A stretch of DNA of 64,000 nt from Marinobacter sp. 2_MG-2023 (GTDB lineage Bacteria > Pseudomonadota > Gammaproteobacteria > Pseudomonadales > Oleiphilaceae): positions 248,001-312,000 of the forward strand of contig NZ_JAUOPH010000005.1 of assembly GCF_030546935.1 (NCBI RefSeq), in the 5' to 3' direction. Every line of letters begins with the position of its first letter. The first letter of the stretch is position 1. The position numbers and the translations under genes are program-made. A model generated the notes under the pieces. The model was not told where the DNA came from and made no database searches. It saw only the letters and a list, made by a program, of their open reading frames with translations. This document shows positions 37,370-45,945 of the stretch, one piece after another.

Positions 37370-38254
37370 TCAGGCGTTATACACGACTTTCCCCAGTTCA
37401 CTGATATCGTAGCCACCAAGCACTTCGGCACGCTGAGCAAAGCGGTCGCTTCTGGCGAATGCCAATAAACGCTGTAGCGTCGGCTCAAAATAGTGCCGCC
37501 TGCGCATGGCCAGGTCGAAATATTCCTCTTGCAGAGGTATAAAAGCCAGCCCCTGGCGCCGCGCCGCGGCTTTGATTCCTACTCCGATATCCGCTTCTCC
37601 CTGACGAATAGCCAAGGCAAGATCATCCTCGCTGAGCGATGGGTGAGCTGCCCATGTCAGCTTCGCGGCATCGATACGGTGGCGAGTGAGCAAACCCTGC
37701 AGCAAATGGCTGACGCCGGCATCGGGCTGGCGGTGCGCGAACCTTATGCCGGGGCGAGTAATATCCTCTAATCGCGAAAGTTGATGGGGATTGTCGGAGG
37801 CTAATAGCAGTCCCTGCTGACGTTTTGCCCAACGGATCAGCACCAGGTCGCGCATCCCGCTCAGCCCCAATGTGGCAGGGTCGTTGTAGCGCCGGCTTTC
37901 CGCATGCCAGATATGCATCCCGGCGAGCATCGCGCGCCCATCAATTAATCTGTGTACGCCGTCGCCGCTTCCCTGACACAGTAAAGCCAGCTCCGCGCCG
38001 CTCTCTTTAACGGCCCACTCCAGAAGGGGGTCCTGGCTGCCCGCCAGGATTGGAGGGATTGGAGAGCTTACCGCGTCATCACTTTCCAGGTGGTTCATTA
38101 GCCAAAGATCAATACGCTGACGCGGAAATAACAGTTTTCCTGTCACCCGTACGCAGGGAATAACGCCTTGGCTGACCAGGTCGTAGACTTTGCGCTCTTT
38201 CAGGCGCAGATACTCTGCAGCTTCAGCCGTAGTGAGGTAGGCGGGTAGGGGCAT
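37370..38254 (-). CDS. one-component regulator: excisionase-type HTH plus periplasmic-binding-like domain
   Basis: The 294-residue protein begins with a MerR/excisionase-type helix-turn-helix (LTTAEAAEYLRLKERKVYDL, with VRVTGKLLFPRQRIDLWL). From about residue 75 onward it has a domain like a type 2 periplasmic binding protein (PBP_like), with GIRFAHRQPDAGVSHLLQ and GEADIGVGIKAAARRQGL. Such proteins bind an oxyanion or molybdenum cofactor precursor and control uptake genes. It is divergent from the tup operon, with a perfect 7-bp inverted repeat in the intergenic DNA, and probably represses tupBCA when tungstate or molybdate is present. The ligand is inferred. Confidence 0.85.
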   Translation of the reverse strand: MPLPAYLTTAEAAEYLRLKERKVYDLVSQGVIPCVRVTGKLLFPRQRIDLWLMNHLESDDAVSSPIPPILAGSQDPLLEWAVKESGAELALLCQGSGDGVHRLIDGRAMLAGMHIWHAESRRYNDPATLGLSGMRDLVLIRWAKRQQGLLLASDNPHQLSRLEDITRPGIRFAHRQPDAGVSHLLQGLLTRHRIDAAKLTWAAHPSLSEDDLALAIRQGEADIGVGIKAAARRQGLAFIPLQEEYFDLAMRRRHYFEPTLQRLLAFARSDRFAQRAEVLGGYDISELGKVVYNA

Positions 38255-38276
38255 CTGTATCTCCTGCTGTTCGAGC

Positions 38277-38319
38277 GCACAATGCTGTTCTTGGCTGCAT
38301 ATTTTTCAGCAGATTGTGC
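38277..38319. promoter_or_regulatory. inverted repeat, candidate operator of the Tup regulator
   Basis: GCACAAT (38277-38283) and ATTGTGC (38313-38319) are perfect inverted copies; GCTG and CAGC next to them extend the symmetry with a 2-bp offset. The site begins 23 bp upstream of the regulator start and ends 50 bp before the tupB start. Confidence 0.5.
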
Positions 38320-38368
38320 AAAGCGTAGTTATAAACGCCACGATGCTGAATATCAAGGAGACGCAGCC

Positions 38369-39067
38369 GTGGAAAATAATGCGTTCTATGTAGCGCTATC
38401 GCTACTGTTAAATTTTGATGCCGCGCTTTTTCAGATCGTGGCGCTTTCGCTACAAATTTCGCTTCTCGCGGTACTGGTCGCAGCGGTGCTGGGATTTCCC
38501 CTTGGAGCGGCTGTAGCGCTATGGCGATTCCCCGGGCGCGGCGGATTAATTGTCGTGCTCAATGCCCTGATGGGGCTGCCTCCGGTTGTCGCCGGGCTTA
38601 TCGTATATTTGTCGCTCTCGCGCGCCGGGCCGTTGGGTGAGTGGGGCTTATTGTTTACACCGGGGGCCATGGTCATTGCGCAGGTGCTTCTGGTGCTGCC
38701 CATTCTGGCCGCGCTCTCGCGCCAAAAAGTAGAAGAGCTTCTGGGAGAATACCGTGAGCAGTTCGTCTCGCTGGGCATGTCACGCTCGCGCATGGTGCCC
38801 ACTCTTCTTTGGGATGCCCGCTTTGCGCTATTGACCATTCTGCTTGCCGGGTTCGGTCGCGCCAGTGCCGAGGTGGGCGCAGTGATGATGGTTGGCGGCA
38901 ACATTGAGGGCGTCACGCGAGTAATGACAACCTCCATCGTGCTGGAAACCGGGAAAGGCAACCTCCCCTTGGCGCTGGGACTGGGGGTTGTGCTGCTGTC
39001 GCTGATCATGTTGGTTAACGCATGCGCTTATTGGGTGGGTGAGATGACCCGGAGGCGGACAGGATGA
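38369..39067 (+). CDS. tupB: tungstate/molybdate ABC transporter permease (TupB-like)
   Basis: The 232-residue permease has five hydrophobic segments and an EAA-type loop in REQFVSLGMSRSRMVPTLLW and ASAEVGAVMMVGGNIEGVTR, the latter being typical of TupB/WtpB permeases. GTG 38369 has AAGGAG eight bases upstream; the ORF extends to 38282 without another convincing site. It overlaps the ATPase gene by 4 bp. The order here is permease, ATPase, binding protein. Confidence 0.87.
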   Translation: MENNAFYVALSLLLNFDAALFQIVALSLQISLLAVLVAAVLGFPLGAAVALWRFPGRGGLIVVLNALMGLPPVVAGLIVYLSLSRAGPLGEWGLLFTPGAMVIAQVLLVLPILAALSRQKVEELLGEYREQFVSLGMSRSRMVPTLLWDARFALLTILLAGFGRASAEVGAVMMVGGNIEGVTRVMTTSIVLETGKGNLPLALGLGVVLLSLIMLVNACAYWVGEMTRRRTG

Positions 39068-39807
39068 CTGCGTTTAACGCTTCGCTCCTTGCTTCCTCCG
39101 CCCTTTGCCCTCCGCCAGCATTGAGCTTTGATGACGTCGTTTTTAGCCACGAAGATAAGGTTCTTCTGGGGCCTTGTTCATTCACTCTGAAGAGCGCCGG
39201 CCCCTCTATGGTGATGGGGCCTAACGGGGCAGGCAAAAGTCTTCTGCTGCGATTGGCGCACGGTTTGCTCACTCCTACTCAGGGGCAGGTCAGCTGGTCC
39301 GGCGAGGGGCGTCCCCGCCAGGCAATGGTGTTCCAGCAGCCGGTGCTTTTACGCCGCTCGGCCGTAGCCAATCTCATTCACGCGTTGGCGGTGAACAAGG
39401 TGCCGCGCAAGTCCCGAGCAAAGCTTGCTTTTGATGCGCTTGACCGTTTTGGCCTTAGTGCGTGTAGCCATACGCCAGCGCGGGTGCTCTCGGGTGGTGA
39501 GCAGCAGCGACTGGCTCTGGCGCGCGCCTGGGTGCTTTCTCCCAATGTGTTGTTTCTTGATGAGCCCACCTCTGCGCTTGACCCGGCGGCGATCAAAGCT
39601 GTCGAGGCCGCGGTGCGCGAATTTCATCAGCGGGGTACGCGCATTGTGATGACTACTCATGATTTACATCAGGCGAGGCGCCTTGCCGGGGATGTGATTT
39701 TCTTGTCGGGCGGAAAAATCCGTGAACACACGCCTTCTGATACTTTTTTTGACAAGCCTGTCTCTCGAGAGGCGCAGGCATTTATAGCGGGAGAACTGGT
39801 CGAATAG
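39064..39807 (+). CDS. tupC: tungstate/molybdate ABC transporter ATP-binding protein (TupC-like)
   Basis: The 247-residue ATPase has Walker A GPNGAGKS, signature LSGGEQQRLALARAW, and Walker B VLFLDEPTSALDP with the switch His in TTHDLHQARRL. It energises TupB and overlaps it by 4 bp. It lacks the C-terminal molybdate-binding TOBE domain seen in ModC, which supports Tup rather than Mod type. Confidence 0.88.
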   Translation: MTAFNASLLASSALCPPPALSFDDVVFSHEDKVLLGPCSFTLKSAGPSMVMGPNGAGKSLLLRLAHGLLTPTQGQVSWSGEGRPRQAMVFQQPVLLRRSAVANLIHALAVNKVPRKSRAKLAFDALDRFGLSACSHTPARVLSGGEQQRLALARAWVLSPNVLFLDEPTSALDPAAIKAVEAAVREFHQRGTRIVMTTHDLHQARRLAGDVIFLSGGKIREHTPSDTFFDKPVSREAQAFIAGELVE

Positions 39808-39841
39808 TTCGGCTTTCACATTAAGTAAAGGAGAAAACAAG

Positions 39842-40648
39842 ATGAAAAAGACGCTTAATCTGTTGTTGGCAGGTGTAACCAGTATCGGCCTGGCATTCAG
39901 CGCCTACGCCGAAGACCACATTACCCTGGCCTCCACCACATCGACTGAGAATTCGGGGTTGTTCAGCTCCATCTTGCCAAAGTTTGAAGACGCTACCGGA
40001 ATCGACGTTCGGGTGGTAGCCGTGGGCACAGGGCAGGCGTTTGAAATCGCGCGTCGCGGCGATGCCGACAGCCTGCTGGTGCACGACACGGCGGGGGAGC
40101 AGCGGTTTGTCGAAGACGGCTACGCCAGCGAGCGAGCTGATGTCATGTATAACGACTTCGTATTGATTGGGCCCGCAGGGGACCCGGCTAATATCAGCAA
40201 GGCGAAAACTGCTGAAGAAGCTTTTGCGGCTATTGCCAAGGCGGAGGCACCCTTTGCTTCGCGCGGTGATGACAGTGGCACCAACCGTGCGGAGTTGCGC
40301 CTTTGGGCAAACGCAGGTGTCGAGCCCGATGGAGACTGGTATAGGGAACTCGGCAGTGGAATGGGACCAACGCTCAATACTGCTGCGGCCATGGATGCTT
40401 ATGTAATGTCAGATCGCGCTACCTGGGTGGCATTCGGAAACCGTCAGAACCTGACGCTACTTTTCGAAGGCGACAAGGTGCTGTTCAACCAGTATGGCAG
40501 TTTGCTGCTTTCCGAGGATAAACACCCACATCTCAAGCACGACCTGGCTCTGAAGTGGCACAATTGGCTGATTTCCGAAGAGGGCCAGCAAGCGATTGCC
40601 GACTTTAAGGTTGACGGACAACAGCTGTTTTTTCCGAATGCCAAATAG
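39842..40648 (+). CDS. tupA: tungstate-binding periplasmic protein (TupA-like)
   Basis: The 268-residue precursor has a signal peptide (KKTLNLLLAGVTSIGLAFSA, cleavage near AYAED). The TupA oxyanion-binding motif appears at the mature N-terminus as LASTTSTENSGLF. GDADSLLVHDTAGEQRFVEDG and NDFVLIGPAGDPA are further family blocks. TupA proteins prefer tungstate over molybdate. AAGGAG precedes the ATG. It follows tupC by 34 bp and precedes fdhD, linking oxyanion uptake to the formate dehydrogenase. Confidence 0.88.
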   Translation: MKKTLNLLLAGVTSIGLAFSAYAEDHITLASTTSTENSGLFSSILPKFEDATGIDVRVVAVGTGQAFEIARRGDADSLLVHDTAGEQRFVEDGYASERADVMYNDFVLIGPAGDPANISKAKTAEEAFAAIAKAEAPFASRGDDSGTNRAELRLWANAGVEPDGDWYRELGSGMGPTLNTAAAMDAYVMSDRATWVAFGNRQNLTLLFEGDKVLFNQYGSLLLSEDKHPHLKHDLALKWHNWLISEEGQQAIADFKVDGQQLFFPNAK

Positions 40649-40713
40649 GCTAGTCTTTGCGGACGCTCATTGAGATTCAAGGCGGTGGAGTTCTTGAAAG
40701 TGCTACAGGAAAC

Positions 40714-41583
40714 ATGACGACTATAACTCTTTTGCCGAACCCTGAAGACCCTCGACTATCCCGCATGGTTGAGGGTGTTGATGAAAATGGTCAACCGAAG
40801 TCGATCAGTGTGATCGAAGAGCGTCCGCTGACCATCTATCTGAATAGCCAGGAGATCGTCACAGCGATGACCATCGGCGATCATCCTGAGTACCTGGCAC
40901 TCGGTTTTCTCCTGAATCAGGGTATGCTCAAAGAGACTGATCAGGTCACGAAGATCGATTTTGACGAGGAGCTGGAAGTCGCTGTGGTTCGCACCGAAAA
41001 TGTGACGGATGTGGAGCACAAGCTGGAAAAGAAGACCCGAACTTCCGGCTGCGCCGTGGGCACTGTTTTTGGTGACATGATGGCTGGGCTGGATGGATTG
41101 CTTCTGCCGGATACCCCCGTACATACCAGCACCTTTTACGATCTCTCCTACCAGATTAACCACACGCCCAGCCTGTATATGGAAACCGGCGCCATTCATG
41201 GCACTGCTTTGTGTCAGGGTCGCGAAATCCTTGCCTACATGGAGGATGTCGGGCGCCACAATGCGGTCGACAAGATCGCAGGCTGGATGTACCTGAATGG
41301 CATCCCGGCGGCAGACAAGGTTCTCTACACAACGGGTCGATTGACCTCTGAAATGGTAATCAAAACAGCCCTGATGGGCATACCGACCCTGATCAGCCGG
41401 TCGGGCTTCACGGCCTGGGGTGTCGATATTGCCCGACAGGTCGGGTTGACGCTGATCGGGCGGATGCGGGGCAAGAAATTCACCTGCCTCAGTGGCCAGC
41501 ATCGCCTGGTGTTCGATCAGGACCTGTCCCAGGTTCCCGATGAAGACAGAAAACAACGTCGAAAAGGGGCAGGGCATGACTGA
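40714..41583 (+). CDS. fdhD: formate dehydrogenase accessory sulfurtransferase FdhD
   Basis: The 289-residue protein matches FdhD (SEMVIKTALMGIPTLISRSG, MEDVGRHNAVDKIAGWM). FdhD passes sulfur from a cysteine desulfurase to the molybdenum or tungsten cofactor of formate dehydrogenase. The E. coli CxxC loop is replaced by SGCAVGTVFGD, keeping only the first Cys (C113). ATG 40714 is favoured, with AGGA just upstream; the ORF extends to a TTG at 40657. It overlaps mobA by 8 bp. Confidence 0.94.
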   Translation: MTTITLLPNPEDPRLSRMVEGVDENGQPKSISVIEERPLTIYLNSQEIVTAMTIGDHPEYLALGFLLNQGMLKETDQVTKIDFDEELEVAVVRTENVTDVEHKLEKKTRTSGCAVGTVFGDMMAGLDGLLLPDTPVHTSTFYDLSYQINHTPSLYMETGAIHGTALCQGREILAYMEDVGRHNAVDKIAGWMYLNGIPAADKVLYTTGRLTSEMVIKTALMGIPTLISRSGFTAWGVDIARQVGLTLIGRMRGKKFTCLSGQHRLVFDQDLSQVPDEDRKQRRKGAGHD

Positions 41584-42163
41584 GTGCGCGGTTATTCTGG
41601 CCGGTGGCCAGGCCAACCGAATGGGTGGTGGTGACAAAGGACGACTGATGCTGGGTGACCAGTCATTAATCGAACGCGTCATCGAGCGTATTACTCCGCA
41701 GGTTGATGCCGTTGTGCTGAATGCCAATGGGGACCTGAGCCGGTATGACGACCTGAGTTTGCCGGTGGTGGCAGATTCGATTGGTGATTTTCCCGGGCCT
41801 CTGGCCGGTGTTCTGGCTGGTATGGATTGGGCGGCCGAGCAGGGCCATGAGTGGCTGATCAGCGTCGCTGCGGATACTCCATCCTTCCCCCGGAACCTGG
41901 TAGAGCGGCTGGCCGGATACGATACTCCTGTCGTGTTGGCAGCCACCCCGGATCCGGAGCGCGGTCGACTGCCCCAGCCGACCTTTGGCCGCTGGCAGGT
42001 CGCGTTACGTCATGATTTGCGAGCAGCCCTGAACGCTGGAGTTCGTAAGATCCGTCAGTGGACACAATCCCAGGGTGAAACCCTGGTGGTTTTCAACGAG
42101 GGTGATTTTTTCAACATTAATACACCAGAAGACCTTGCCTGGGCGGAGAAACACCTCAAGTGA
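41576..42163 (+). CDS. mobA: molybdenum cofactor guanylyltransferase MobA
   Basis: The 195-residue nucleotidyltransferase has the GTP-binding motif ILAGGQANRMGGGDKGRL near the N-terminus, SVAADTPSFP (metal-binding Asp) and a C-terminal NINTPEDLAWAE. It attaches GMP to the cofactor to form the bis-MGD used by formate dehydrogenase. The ATG lies inside the fdhD end (8-bp overlap), preceded by a G-rich site. Confidence 0.95.
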   Translation: MTECAVILAGGQANRMGGGDKGRLMLGDQSLIERVIERITPQVDAVVLNANGDLSRYDDLSLPVVADSIGDFPGPLAGVLAGMDWAAEQGHEWLISVAADTPSFPRNLVERLAGYDTPVVLAATPDPERGRLPQPTFGRWQVALRHDLRAALNAGVRKIRQWTQSQGETLVVFNEGDFFNINTPEDLAWAEKHLK

Positions 42164-42651
42164 ATGTAATCGGTATCGTGGGGTGGAAGAACTCCGGGAA
42201 AACAACGCTGGCCAGTGCATTGATTCGTGAGCTCTCCGACAGGGGGCTCACGGTAAACTCGATCAAGCATGCCCACCACATGGTGGACGTGGACCAGCCT
42301 GGCACTGACAGCTACAAACACCGAGATGCTGGTGCCCAGGAGGTCATCCTGGCCGGTGGGCAGCGTTTCGCCATCATGCACGAACTACGAGGCGCCGAAG
42401 AGCTAACACTGGAACAATTGCTGGCTCGCCTGGGCCCCTGCGATTGGGTCGTGGTAGAGGGGTTCAAAACCCACTCGCACCGAAAGATCGAAGTGCATCG
42501 GCAGGAAAGTTCGCGAACACCCTTGTACCCGGAAGACTCCAACATTGTAGCTTTGGCGGCGGACTACGCTGCGGAGTTCCCGGGTCCCGTTTTTGATTTG
42601 AACGATGTACCCGGAATTGCTGATTTTGTCCTGAACTCTGAAAAGCAATAA
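42160..42651 (+). CDS. mobB: molybdopterin-guanine dinucleotide biosynthesis protein MobB
   Basis: The 163-residue GTPase has Walker A GWKNSGKTT and the family block SIKHAHHMVDVDQPGTDS. It aids MobA in forming bis-MGD but is not strictly needed in E. coli. The GTG start overlaps the mobA stop in GTGA. MoeA follows 11 bp downstream. Confidence 0.94.
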   Translation: MNVIGIVGWKNSGKTTLASALIRELSDRGLTVNSIKHAHHMVDVDQPGTDSYKHRDAGAQEVILAGGQRFAIMHELRGAEELTLEQLLARLGPCDWVVVEGFKTHSHRKIEVHRQESSRTPLYPEDSNIVALAADYAAEFPGPVFDLNDVPGIADFVLNSEKQ

Positions 42652-42662
42652 TCAGGAGAGCC

Positions 42663-43910
42663 ATGAACCCGCTTCGCAATGACTGTTTTGCTTTGCCCCC
42701 CGGAGTCAACTGGACGCCAGTAGAAGAGGCGCTGGAGCGTTTGCGCTCACGCCTGCATCCTGTGGTGGGCATAGAGCCTGCCGTTCCTCTGTCACAGGTG
42801 AGTGGCCGGATATTGGCGAGCGATGTCTATGCGCCTCGCGCACATCCTCCCAGCAGCAACTCTGCAGTTGATGGCTATGCGTTCGCAGGACCTTTAACCG
42901 ATGTGCCCTGCGCCATGCCTTTGGTTGAGGGCCGAAGTGCCGCCGGGGAACCTTATATGGGGCATGTACCCGCAGGGCATGCTATCCGTATTCTTACCGG
43001 CGCGGTGATACCTGCTGGTACTGATACGGTGGTTCTGGAAGAGGACTGCGAGGTCATCGAAAACCAGCTGCATTTGCAGGGTACGTTGAAAGCGGGCGCT
43101 AACTTACGTAAGGCCGGAGAGGATATTCAGGTACAGGACCGGGTTCTCACGGCGGGTACCCGTCTGACGCCTACCCAGATTTCAGTCCTTGCCAGTGTGG
43201 GCATCGAGTCGGTTGATGTCTTCCAGCGGCTCCGTGTTGGCGTCTTGTCCACGGGGGATGAAGTGAAACCTGTTGGTTCAGCGGTTACTGATTGGCAAAT
43301 CTACGACGCCAATCTCCCGATGCTGAGTGCACTGGTGGTCCAGCTTGGTTATGAGCTGGTGGACCTCGGTCATGTACTCGACCGGGCCGAAGACGTAAAG
43401 GCCGCTTTGGAGAGTGGCGCCAAGCGCTGCGACCTGATCCTGACGAGTGGCGGAATCTCTGCGGGAGACGAGGACCATGTATCAAAAACATTGAAAGCAC
43501 ATGGCGACATCAGTAACTGGCGCATCGCGATAAAGCCGGGCCGGCCCCTGGCGCTAGCCATGTTCCAGGGCACACCGGTGGTAGGTTTGCCGGGCAACCC
43601 GGTGGCGGCCTGGGTCTGTGCACTGCGTTTTGGTGCGCCAGCGATGGCGCTTCTTGCTGGCAGTGAGTGGTTCGAACCCCAGGCTTATGCGATACCTGCC
43701 AACTTTCATAAGAACAAAAAGCCGGGGCGAAGCGAGATGCTGCGCGCCCGGATACGCAATGGCCAGGTTGAGGTGTTCGGCTCGGAAGGTTCGGGCCGGG
43801 TGACCGGGCTTGCCTGGTCTGAGGGTTTGGTGGAGCTGGACGAAAGCGCTCAGCAGATAGAACCGGGAACTCCTGTGCAGTTTATTCCCTACGGCAGCTT
43901 CGGGTTGTAA
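42663..43910 (+). CDS. moeA: molybdopterin molybdenumtransferase MoeA (first of two)
   Basis: The 415-residue protein has the MoeA domains, with SSNSAVDGYAFA, GAVIPAGTDTVVLEEDCEV, LSTGDEVKP, DLILTSGGISAGDEDHV and VVGLPGNPVAAWVC. It inserts molybdenum (or tungsten) into adenylylated molybdopterin. A second moeA lies at 56120-57331; the two differ at many positions, and in some organisms paralogues separate molybdate from tungstate. It closes the tup-fdhD-mobAB-moeA run on the plus strand. Confidence 0.94.
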   Translation: MNPLRNDCFALPPGVNWTPVEEALERLRSRLHPVVGIEPAVPLSQVSGRILASDVYAPRAHPPSSNSAVDGYAFAGPLTDVPCAMPLVEGRSAAGEPYMGHVPAGHAIRILTGAVIPAGTDTVVLEEDCEVIENQLHLQGTLKAGANLRKAGEDIQVQDRVLTAGTRLTPTQISVLASVGIESVDVFQRLRVGVLSTGDEVKPVGSAVTDWQIYDANLPMLSALVVQLGYELVDLGHVLDRAEDVKAALESGAKRCDLILTSGGISAGDEDHVSKTLKAHGDISNWRIAIKPGRPLALAMFQGTPVVGLPGNPVAAWVCALRFGAPAMALLAGSEWFEPQAYAIPANFHKNKKPGRSEMLRARIRNGQVEVFGSEGSGRVTGLAWSEGLVELDESAQQIEPGTPVQFIPYGSFGL

Positions 43911-44387
43911 TTACTCGACGCTGCCGTGCACGGCAAAGGCTTCCAGTGACGCATCTTGTGGAGCCCTGGAGCGGTAAGTTTCCTCAACGCCCAACTCGGT
44001 CAGCGTGCGACTGACCATTAACAGGGTGTTCTCCTCGAAATCCTCACACATATCACACATCTGATCGATTTCTTCGCAGGCGACCGGGTAGGCCGCATCT
44101 ATGTCCGGCGCGCCGTAACTTTCTACAAAAGTTTGCGCGAGGGCTTTTCGCATCAGTTCCAATTCGGCGTCGGTGATCTTGCACACGCCAACAAAACTGG
44201 CGCGGCCACCCGACTCTATGCTGTACCAACCGTTGGTGAAGGCTTGGCGGGCCTTGCCTTTGAGCTCTGTTTCAGTCCAGTTGGAAAACTCGAACCCGCC
44301 TGAGATTGCCCATTCCCCGCTGGGAGCAGGCACTTCAAAGACGTTTTCGTCAGATATATCCAGTCGCAGGGTTCGGGCGAGTTTCAT
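43911..44387 (-). CDS. conserved protein of formate dehydrogenase clusters (DUF6505-like)
   Basis: The 158-residue soluble protein has Trp/Phe-rich N-terminal strands (PSGEWAISGGFEFSNWT) and a central acidic Cys-bearing segment (CEEIDQMCDMCEDFEENT). I believe it matches DUF6505, reported beside formate dehydrogenase genes, but this rests on memory of the pattern. It overlaps the ligase-fold gene by 4 bp. The three Cys in the acidic segment might bind metal. Function unknown. Confidence 0.7.
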   Translation of the reverse strand: MKLARTLRLDISDENVFEVPAPSGEWAISGGFEFSNWTETELKGKARQAFTNGWYSIESGGRASFVGVCKITDAELELMRKALAQTFVESYGAPDIDAAYPVACEEIDQMCDMCEDFEENTLLMVSRTLTELGVEETYRSRAPQDASLEAFAVHGSVE

Positions 44388-45088
44388 ACGTGCTCCGCGA
44401 ATTCAATCAAACTCAATGTTTCGGTCATAACGTCCTGACGCAATAACATGCGACCTTTTTCATCCAGCCCGACAAAGGTACCTGGCTTTGGGTAGTCGAT
44501 CATTTTACCCAGGGTGTCACAGCGAGGCCGCCACTCGTTGTGTACGCGTTCAAACCCGCTATCCATGAAGTAAGTCAGCCACAACAACGTATGCTTGGAC
44601 CAGCTTTCCAGCAGCGCCATGGGGGTAATATCAACACAGCCCTCCTCTTGCAGGCAGGTTTGATTGGGGTTGTTGCCCGGTTCGTCGGTCAACCGGCTGA
44701 AAGGCACATCAATGCCAACAACCAGCCACTGGGGATGCGACTTTGGGTCGGAGCCATCCGCGGCAAAGCGAACTCCACCACACAGCGCGCCGTTGACCTT
44801 GATGCGGTCTGGCCATTGGAAGTACACGGGGACTTCAGGTGGCGCTAATGCGCCCAGACTCTCCGCCAGGCCAATCTGGGCCACATACACGGCTTGAATA
44901 GCCTCTTCCAGAGGCATCTCTGGTGCCAGCACCAAAGCCGCCCGTAAGGTTTCGCCTGCCTCGGAGTATAAGATGGTGCCGGAATCAACGCCTGCAATGG
45001 CCCGGCTGACAGCCTTGTTAAAGGGGTCTGTATGTTTGGGAACCACCTCTCCCGTGAGTAAGGGTGGAAACCGGGGGCGCTCGATCAT
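44384..45088 (-). CDS. biotin/lipoate ligase-fold protein of the formate dehydrogenase block
   Basis: The 234-residue protein has the biotin/lipoate protein ligase fold: EEAIQAVYVAQIGLAESLGA, PVYFQWPDRIKVNGALCGGV and WLVVGIDVPFSRLTDEPG. The C-terminal 60 residues form an SH3-like domain (FVGLDEKGRMLLRQDVMTET). It is not a normal BirA: the usual GRGRxGR biotin-binding loop is absent, so catalysis is doubtful. It lies between the DUF6505-like gene and the Mrp-type gene with 4-bp overlaps, which marks it as part of formate dehydrogenase maturation; its role is unknown. Confidence 0.75.
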   Translation of the reverse strand: MIERPRFPPLLTGEVVPKHTDPFNKAVSRAIAGVDSGTILYSEAGETLRAALVLAPEMPLEEAIQAVYVAQIGLAESLGALAPPEVPVYFQWPDRIKVNGALCGGVRFAADGSDPKSHPQWLVVGIDVPFSRLTDEPGNNPNQTCLQEEGCVDITPMALLESWSKHTLLWLTYFMDSGFERVHNEWRPRCDTLGKMIDYPKPGTFVGLDEKGRMLLRQDVMTETLSLIEFAEHV

Positions 45089-45930
45089 AGGATGGCCCTG
45101 GCGTATGCCTCGGAAGCGATAACCTCGTCGGCTATGCGTTGAAAGGCTTTTGCTTGCGGACTTTCCGGCTTTGATACCACGATAGGCACGCCTCCGTCCG
45201 AACCGAGACGGATGTCCAGATCGAGGGGGATCTCGCCAAGAAAGGGGGCTCCAAGCTTTGCTGCCTCTGCCCGGGCGCCGCCGGATCCAAAGGGGTGGTG
45301 TTCTTTACCGCACCCGTCACACACGAAAGAAGCCATGTTTTCGATCAAGCCGAGCAACGGCACGTCCATCCGATTGAACATATCAATGCCTTTGCGGGCA
45401 TCCATCAGTGCAATGTCTTGTGGTGTCGAGACCACAACGGCGCCAGCAACGAAAAATTTTTGGCTCAGCGTCATCTGAACGTCGCCCGTGCCCGGGGGAA
45501 GATCGACCAGCAAAACGTCCAGTCTGCCCCAGTCCACCTGATTCATCATCTGTTCCAGGGCGCCCATGAGCATGGGTCCGCGCCAGACGATCGCTTCGTC
45601 ATCAGCGGTCATAAGCCCCAGGGACATCAATGTCACGCCATGATTGCGCAGGGGCAGAATGGTATGCCCGTCGGGACTGGACGGGCGGCCGGAAACCCCC
45701 AACATGCGGGGCTGGCTTGGGCCGTAAACGTCGGCATCCAGGAGGCCAACTTTCAGGCCCTTGGAGGCCAGCGCGACAGCCAGGTTGGACGCAACCGTTG
45801 ACTTGCCCACGCCGCCTTTGCCCGATGCAATGGCGATGATGCGACCAATCCCTTTAGGGTTTTTGTCCCGTGGTTTTGGCGCATCGGTGCCGATCAGGTT
45901 GGGCTTTCCCACTTCAGTGTATTCGACCAT
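45085..45930 (-). CDS. Mrp/NBP35-type P-loop ATPase, iron-sulfur carrier
   Basis: The 281-residue protein has the deviant Walker A ASGKGGVGKSTVASNLA, DADVYGPSQPRMLG, and a C-terminal metal motif CDGCGKEHHPFG (CxxC). Mrp proteins carry [4Fe-4S] clusters. The N-terminal DUF59 domain of housekeeping Mrp is absent, so this is the short, NBP35-like form. It is coupled to the ligase-fold gene and follows the large 4Fe-4S protein gene by 15 bp, so it may load clusters into that protein or into formate dehydrogenase. Confidence 0.9.
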   Translation of the reverse strand: MVEYTEVGKPNLIGTDAPKPRDKNPKGIGRIIAIASGKGGVGKSTVASNLAVALASKGLKVGLLDADVYGPSQPRMLGVSGRPSSPDGHTILPLRNHGVTLMSLGLMTADDEAIVWRGPMLMGALEQMMNQVDWGRLDVLLVDLPPGTGDVQMTLSQKFFVAGAVVVSTPQDIALMDARKGIDMFNRMDVPLLGLIENMASFVCDGCGKEHHPFGSGGARAEAAKLGAPFLGEIPLDLDIRLGSDGGVPIVVSKPESPQAKAFQRIADEVIASEAYARAIL

Positions 45931-45945
45931 GTTGTGTCCTGTTTT

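Noticed and set aside
38391..38406. TAGCG/CGCTA symmetry near the start of tupB as a ModE-type site
   Set aside because: It lies inside the tupB coding region, is short, and similar strings recur in the gene by codon use.
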